From: Chitinophagaceae bacterium
GTDB taxonomy: Bacteria; Bacteroidota; Bacteroidia; Chitinophagales; Chitinophagaceae
Direction: 5' to 3'
NCBI GenBank assembly: GCA_030151745.1
Contig: JASLDA010000475.1
Coordinates: 1 to 10,097, forward strand
DNA length: 10,097 nucleotides
The stretch's first letter is position 1; each line of letters opens with the position of its first letter. The notes under the pieces were generated by a model. The model searched no databases. It was given only the letters and a program-made list of their open reading frames with translations, and had not been told where the DNA came from. Positions 6,646 to 10,097 of this stretch are shown here, piece after piece. The translations under genes were made by a program, and so were the position numbers.

Positions 6646-9027
6646 TTACTCGGCAACGATCTCCCGGATCAGGGCCGCTATTTCCTCGGCATTGGGCTTG
6701 CTGAAATAATCGCCGTCCGTCGCATAGGCCGGGCGGTGCGCCTTGGCGCTCAATGTGCGCGGTGCGGCGTCCAGGTAGCGGTATCCGCCCTGCTTTTCTA
6801 TGACCTGCTGGAACATATACGCCGTCGCGCCTCCCGGCACGTCCTCGTCGATGAAAACGATGCGGCCGGTCTTCTGCAGGCTGTTGAGGATCACGCTGTT
6901 TATATCGAAGGGCAGCAAGGTGCGCACGTCGATTAGCTCGCAGCCGATGCCCGCCGGCTCGAGATAGTTCTGGATGCCTTCCTCGATGACGCGGAGCGTC
7001 GAGCCGTACGATACGATTGTGATATCCTCGCCTTCGCGCAGGATTTCCGGGACGCCGAACGGCACGGTATACGTGTCGAGATTCGAAGGCACGCGCTCTT
7101 TCAGGCGGTAGCCGTTCAGGCATTCGATCACCAGGCCGGGCTCGTCGGATTGCAGCAGCGTGTTGTACATCCCCGCTGCCTGGGTCATATTCCGGGGAAC
7201 GCAGAGGTACATGCCGCGTATTGCGTTGATGATCATGCCTATCGGAGAGCCGGAATGCCAGATGCCCTCCAGGCGGTGGCCCCGGGTCCGGATGATCAGC
7301 GGGCATTTCTGGCCGCCGCGGGTGCGGTATTGAAGCGTAGCTACATCGTCGCTGAGGGGCTGCAGACCGTAGAGCAGGTAATCCAGGTATTGGATTTCCG
7401 CGATGGGGCGGAGGCCGCGCATGGCCATGCCCAGGCCCTGGCCCATGATCGTGGCCTCCCGGATACCGACGTCGGAGATTCGGAGCTCCCCGTATTTCTC
7501 CTGCAGGCCGGCAAAGCCCTGGTTCACATCGCCGATCTTGCCCAGGTCCTCGCCGAAGGCGAGCACCGCGGGATTCTTCGCGAAAAGCTGATCGAAGTAG
7601 CTGTTCAGGATCTCGTAGCCGTTGAGCTGCGTATCGCCATCGAACTGTGCGGGAACCTCCGGGACCTTAAGCGCGTTCCAGGGCGAAGTGCTGTGGAGGT
7701 TGGAGTTGAACTTGAGCGCATTTTCAGCGACCAGCGCTTCATACTGGCTGCGCAGCGCTCTTGTGGGTGTATTGTCCGGGCTCAGCGCCAGGACCTTCTG
7801 CAGGGTCTGCATCACATCCTTGCGGATCGGTTCCTTTATGGCGCCCAGCTGCTGGCTCAGCGCCGCGATCTGCTGCGCCTTGTCCCCGGCTTCGTAGATC
7901 ACCGGCTGGATCAGCTGGATGACGCGCTGCACCTGCTCGCGGATCGGTGTGATGAAGCCTTCCCAGGCCCTGCCCTTGGCGGCACGGGCCTCGTCCTTGG
8001 CTTCCGATTCGATGACGGCGAGCTCTTCCTCGGTCGCGATCGCGTTCTCGATCAGGAAGCTCTTCATTTTCACCAGGCAGTCGAATTCCTTTTCCCATTC
8101 CAGGCGCTCCTTGCTCTTGTAGCGCTCGTGGCTGCCGGAGGTGCTGTGCCCCTGCGGCTGCGTTACTTCCTGCACATGGAAAATGGCGGGAATATGTGTT
8201 TCGCGCACCCGGGCAACGCCTTCCTGGATCGTGCTCACCAGGCCGGCATAGTCCCAGCCTTTTACGCGGTAAATATTGATGCCTCCGTCTTCTTCATTCC
8301 ATTGCATGCCGGCGAGGGCTTCGCTGATGGAGTTTTTCGTGGTCTGGTAATGCCGGGGGACGGAAATGCCGTAGCCGTCGTCCCAGACGAAGATCGCCAG
8401 GGGGACCTTCAGGACCCCGGCCGCGTTTACCGTTTCCCAGAAATGCCCTTCGGAGGTCGATGCGTCACCGATGGTGCAGAATACGACCTCATTTCCCTTG
8501 TCGGAGAATTTTTCGAAGCCCTGCTGCAGCTCCGGTACGTTCCGGTACATCTTCGATGCCTGGGCCAGGCCGAGCGCGCGCACCATCTGCCCTGCCGTGG
8601 GGGAGATATCCGAAGAAGACTGGGGAGCCTTCGTCAGATCTTTATAGGCGCCCTGCTCGTCGAGCCAGCGGGTGCCGTAGTGCCCGTTCATCATGCGCCC
8701 GGCCGTGGAAGGCTCGGCGTCGAGATCCGGGTTTGCATAGAGCTGGGCAAAGAATTTCTCGATGTCGCTCATGCCGGTAGCGAACATGAGAGTCTGGTCG
8801 CGGTAATAGCCGCTGCGGACGTCGCCGGGCTTCATGGCCTTGGCGGCGGCGATCTGGGCAAGCTCCTTACCGTCGCCGAAGATGCCGAACTTAGCCTTGC
8901 CGGTCAGTACCTCGCGGCGGCCGATGAGCGAGGCCTCGCGTGAAGCGATCGCCAGGCGGTAATCGGCAATCGCTTCAGCCTTAAAGGCTTCAAATGATAA
9001 GCGGGATGTAGGCGTTTCAGGAAGCAT
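6646..9027 (-). CDS. Fused alpha-beta E1 of a 2-oxoacid dehydrogenase complex
   Basis: A 793-residue thiamine-diphosphate enzyme carrying both E1 subunits in one chain. The E1 of pyruvate or branched-chain 2-oxoacid complexes decarboxylates the 2-oxoacid and passes the acyl group to lipoyl-E2. The alpha part (about 40-310) has the ThDP/Mg motif GDASTSEGHFWE (187-198) through VWDDGYGIS (214-222); the usual asparagine pair is Asp216-Asp217. A mostly helical stretch (about 310-460) links to the beta part (about 467-793), which has FGEDLG with Glu493 (expected to contact the cofactor pyrimidine), GIWHSGSP (His591), the DVRTLLPFD strand (700-708) and EDVPGGATA (728-736). Substrate cannot be fixed from sequence; a branched-chain 2-oxoacid role feeding iso-fatty-acid synthesis is plausible in Bacteroidota. 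No E2 or E3 gene is adjacent, so those subunits must lie elsewhere. The ATG at 9027 starts just before conserved sequence and has no Shine-Dalgarno sequence. Confidence 0.93.
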   Translation of the reverse strand: MLPETPTSRLSFEAFKAEAIADYRLAIASREASLIGRREVLTGKAKFGIFGDGKELAQIAAAKAMKPGDVRSGYYRDQTLMFATGMSDIEKFFAQLYANPDLDAEPSTAGRMMNGHYGTRWLDEQGAYKDLTKAPQSSSDISPTAGQMVRALGLAQASKMYRNVPELQQGFEKFSDKGNEVVFCTIGDASTSEGHFWETVNAAGVLKVPLAIFVWDDGYGISVPRHYQTTKNSISEALAGMQWNEEDGGINIYRVKGWDYAGLVSTIQEGVARVRETHIPAIFHVQEVTQPQGHSTSGSHERYKSKERLEWEKEFDCLVKMKSFLIENAIATEEELAVIESEAKDEARAAKGRAWEGFITPIREQVQRVIQLIQPVIYEAGDKAQQIAALSQQLGAIKEPIRKDVMQTLQKVLALSPDNTPTRALRSQYEALVAENALKFNSNLHSTSPWNALKVPEVPAQFDGDTQLNGYEILNSYFDQLFAKNPAVLAFGEDLGKIGDVNQGFAGLQEKYGELRISDVGIREATIMGQGLGMAMRGLRPIAEIQYLDYLLYGLQPLSDDVATLQYRTRGGQKCPLIIRTRGHRLEGIWHSGSPIGMIINAIRGMYLCVPRNMTQAAGMYNTLLQSDEPGLVIECLNGYRLKERVPSNLDTYTVPFGVPEILREGEDITIVSYGSTLRVIEEGIQNYLEPAGIGCELIDVRTLLPFDINSVILNSLQKTGRIVFIDEDVPGGATAYMFQQVIEKQGGYRYLDAAPRTLSAKAHRPAYATDGDYFSKPNAEEIAALIREIVAE

Positions 9028-9031
9028 GCGG

Positions 9032-9039
9032 CAAATATA
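9032..9039 (-). promoter_or_regulatory. Candidate -7 promoter element of the fused E1 gene
   Basis: On the - strand this reads TATATTTG, an exact match to the Bacteroidota -7 consensus TAnnTTTG. It ends only 4 nt before the ATG at 9027, so a transcript starting at the usual distance would be nearly leaderless. No clear -33 TTG is visible 19-21 bp upstream, and an 8-mer with four or five fixed bases arises often by chance. Confidence 0.3.
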
Positions 9040-9086
9040 CCCGCAAAGGGGGCTTTAATCAGCCTTTTAGCCCTCCTGGGCCATGG

Positions 9087-9100
9087 TTTTTAGTTTTTAG
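9087..9100 (+). repeat. Two tandem TTTTTAG heptamers
   Basis: Two exact head-to-tail copies of TTTTTAG in the gap between the E1 gene and the palindromic repeat. The short AT-rich unit could be slippage-prone. No function is assigned. Confidence 0.4.
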
Positions 9101-9138
9101 ACAGCATAAAGTGCCCGGCCGCATTGGGACGACGGAAT

Positions 9139-9255
9139 GTTGGATTGTTGGATGAGGTTGGATGGGGTTGGATGATGTTAATAGGGCGGATGCGCAGCCG
9201 GCTTATTCCCAAACAACTCTATCCAACCTCATCCAACGTTCCAACTTCATCCAAC
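9139..9255. repeat. Imperfect palindrome of four plus four GTTGGAT-type repeats
   Basis: The left arm has GTTGGATG-like octamers on the + strand at 9139, 9147, 9157 and 9167. The right arm has their complements at 9220-9227, 9230-9237, 9238-9245 and 9248-9255. Starts within an arm are 8-10 bases apart. The best segment is a perfect 17-bp inverted repeat, 9147-9163 with 9221-9237. The centre forms a further stem, 9180-9189 with 9198-9207 (eight Watson-Crick pairs, one G-T, one mismatch), around an 8-nt loop. The element begins 3 nt past the TGA of the transporter gene and has no T tract, so it may protect the mRNA 3' end, act as a weak terminator, or be a dispersed REP-like element. It occupies about half of the 231-bp gap. 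Confidence 0.85.
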
Positions 9256-9258
9256 ATA

Positions 9259-10097
9259 TCAATCTATACCGCCCCGCGCCGCTACATCGCCCCTTTGCCG
9301 GAGCATGCGCAGCATCTGGAGCGCGACGGATAAAATGATAAGCCCTACGCCGGCGTAGAATCCGCCGCCCAGCTCTTTGTTCTCGTGAAAGAACAGGAAG
9401 GCCAGCAGGATGCCGTAGACCGGCTCCAGGTTTACGGAAAGGGTCACGGTGAAGGAGCTGAGGTTCTTCAGGGCCGTGAGCGCGAGGCTTTGCGCCCAGA
9501 CGGTGCAGCAGAGCGCGAGGATCACGAGCCAGAGCCAGTCGTTCGCCAGGGAGAGGCCGGCCGGGAAATTCGCGCCGAGCGCTGAAAGCGAAAGCTGTCG
9601 CGGCCACCAGACGAGGCCCCTGCTGCCCGGGTTGAGCAGGAAGCTCTCCGTGCCGGCAGCGATCGCGGCGCCTATGGCGATAGTGATGAAAGCCCAGCCG
9701 CTGGTCATTTCCCAGAAAACCATGGTGCGCGCGGGGTATTTCGAGGCGATGCCTTTATTGATGACGGTGAAAATGGCTGCGAGAATAGCCGCGGCGACTC
9801 CGAGCATGATGCCGGTTTGCTGATTCAGCCCGGCCGCCTGCGCCTTGTGATCGAACAGTGCGATGACTGCGACGCCGAGTATGGCCAGTCCGCCGAAGGC
9901 CAGCTCTATCGCATCCCAGCGGCTTTTATTGACAAACGGATCCAGGATCGAGGTGAAGATCGGAGAAGTGGACAGGCAGATCAGCGCGACGCTGGCGTTG
10001 GAAAATTTGATCGCACCGTAGAACGCGACCCAGTGCAATCCCATCAGGATGCCGACCAGGATCAGCCTGCCCAGGTCTTTGCCGGTAGCCGGCAAAG
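9259..10097 (-). CDS. EamA/DMT-family transporter, 5'-truncated by window edge
   Basis: Inner-membrane drug/metabolite transporter family (EamA; RhaT/YdcZ-like) that exports or imports small metabolites; substrate unknown. 279 codons are present and the frame stays open to the right edge. The TTG at 10095 is an internal Leu codon, not a start. Eight hydrophobic segments can be placed (from that codon: about 11-31, 34-52, 63-81, 95-115, 124-147, 187-208, 214-236 and 243-263), against ten in a full-length protein of about 300-340 residues, so about 60 N-terminal residues (two helices) are missing. GILMGLHWVAFYGAIKFSN and the NLEPVYGILLAF segment (222-233) fit the two EamA repeats. The loop at about 150-186 is long for the family. 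The TGA at 9261-9259 abuts the GTTGGAT palindrome. The E1 gene lies 231 bp downstream on the same strand and is probably a separate transcript. Confidence 0.92.
   Translation of the reverse strand, partial: LPATGKDLGRLILVGILMGLHWVAFYGAIKFSNASVALICLSTSPIFTSILDPFVNKSRWDAIELAFGGLAILGVAVIALFDHKAQAAGLNQQTGIMLGVAAAILAAIFTVINKGIASKYPARTMVFWEMTSGWAFITIAIGAAIAAGTESFLLNPGSRGLVWWPRQLSLSALGANFPAGLSLANDWLWLVILALCCTVWAQSLALTALKNLSSFTVTLSVNLEPVYGILLAFLFFHENKELGGGFYAGVGLIILSVALQMLRMLRQRGDVAARGGID

Noticed and set aside
7150..8943. 597-codon + strand open frame antisense to the E1 gene
   Set aside because: It lies codon-for-codon opposite the E1 reading frame, the register in which GC-rich genes commonly leave long open frames. 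Its translation matches no known family, while the - strand frame has clear ThDP-enzyme motifs.
9139..9255. GTTGGAT repeats considered as a CRISPR array or an insertion-sequence end
   Set aside because: Units are about 8 bp with 0-2 bp between them, no spacers exist, and the copies invert about a centre. No transposase or target-site duplication is visible.
10093..10095. TTG as the start codon of the EamA transporter
   Set aside because: The frame is open to the window edge and the first helices of the family are missing, so this is an internal Leu codon of a truncated gene.

Overview
The window looks like a chromosomal segment of a moderately GC-rich member of the Bacteroidota, probably a Chitinophagaceae-like lineage. 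Four things support this. There is a secreted protein ending in a gliding-motility / type IX secretion (T9SS) type B sorting domain. There is a DksA-family protein with the zinc-less C-terminus usual in this phylum. There is a single-chain 2-oxoacid dehydrogenase E1 of the fused alpha-beta type. The genes lack obvious Shine-Dalgarno sequences. The lineage below phylum level is inference.

Layout from left to right. (1) The 3' two-thirds of ileS (isoleucyl-tRNA synthetase) enters from the left edge on the + strand. A DksA/TraR-like regulator follows 3 nt later with an unusual Lys/Ala/Pro-rich N-terminal half, and a strong intrinsic terminator closes the pair. (2) A spacer of about 330 bp carries two back-to-back terminators and no convincing gene. 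(3) On the - strand lies a large secreted multi-domain T9SS client: signal peptide, N-terminal beta-rich domain, seven Ig/PKD-like modules and a type B sorting domain. (4) Upstream of it, also on the - strand and separated by a terminator-like hairpin, is a fused E1 subunit of a 2-oxoacid dehydrogenase complex. (5) A 231-bp intergenic region holds an imperfect palindrome built from four GTTGGAT-type repeats on each arm. (6) An EamA/DMT-family membrane transporter on the - strand runs off the right edge.

Only ileS and the DksA-like gene look like an operon. The three - strand genes are each separated by hairpins and spacers and share no evident pathway: surface protein, central or branched-chain metabolism, and metabolite transport. 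There are no tRNA or rRNA genes, CRISPR arrays, transposases or phage genes, and no defence-system signature. The parts most worth a second look are the GTTGGAT palindrome at 9139-9255, the histone-H1-like tail on the DksA homologue, and the abrupt AT-rich end of ileS. I do not see a clearly new multi-gene system here.
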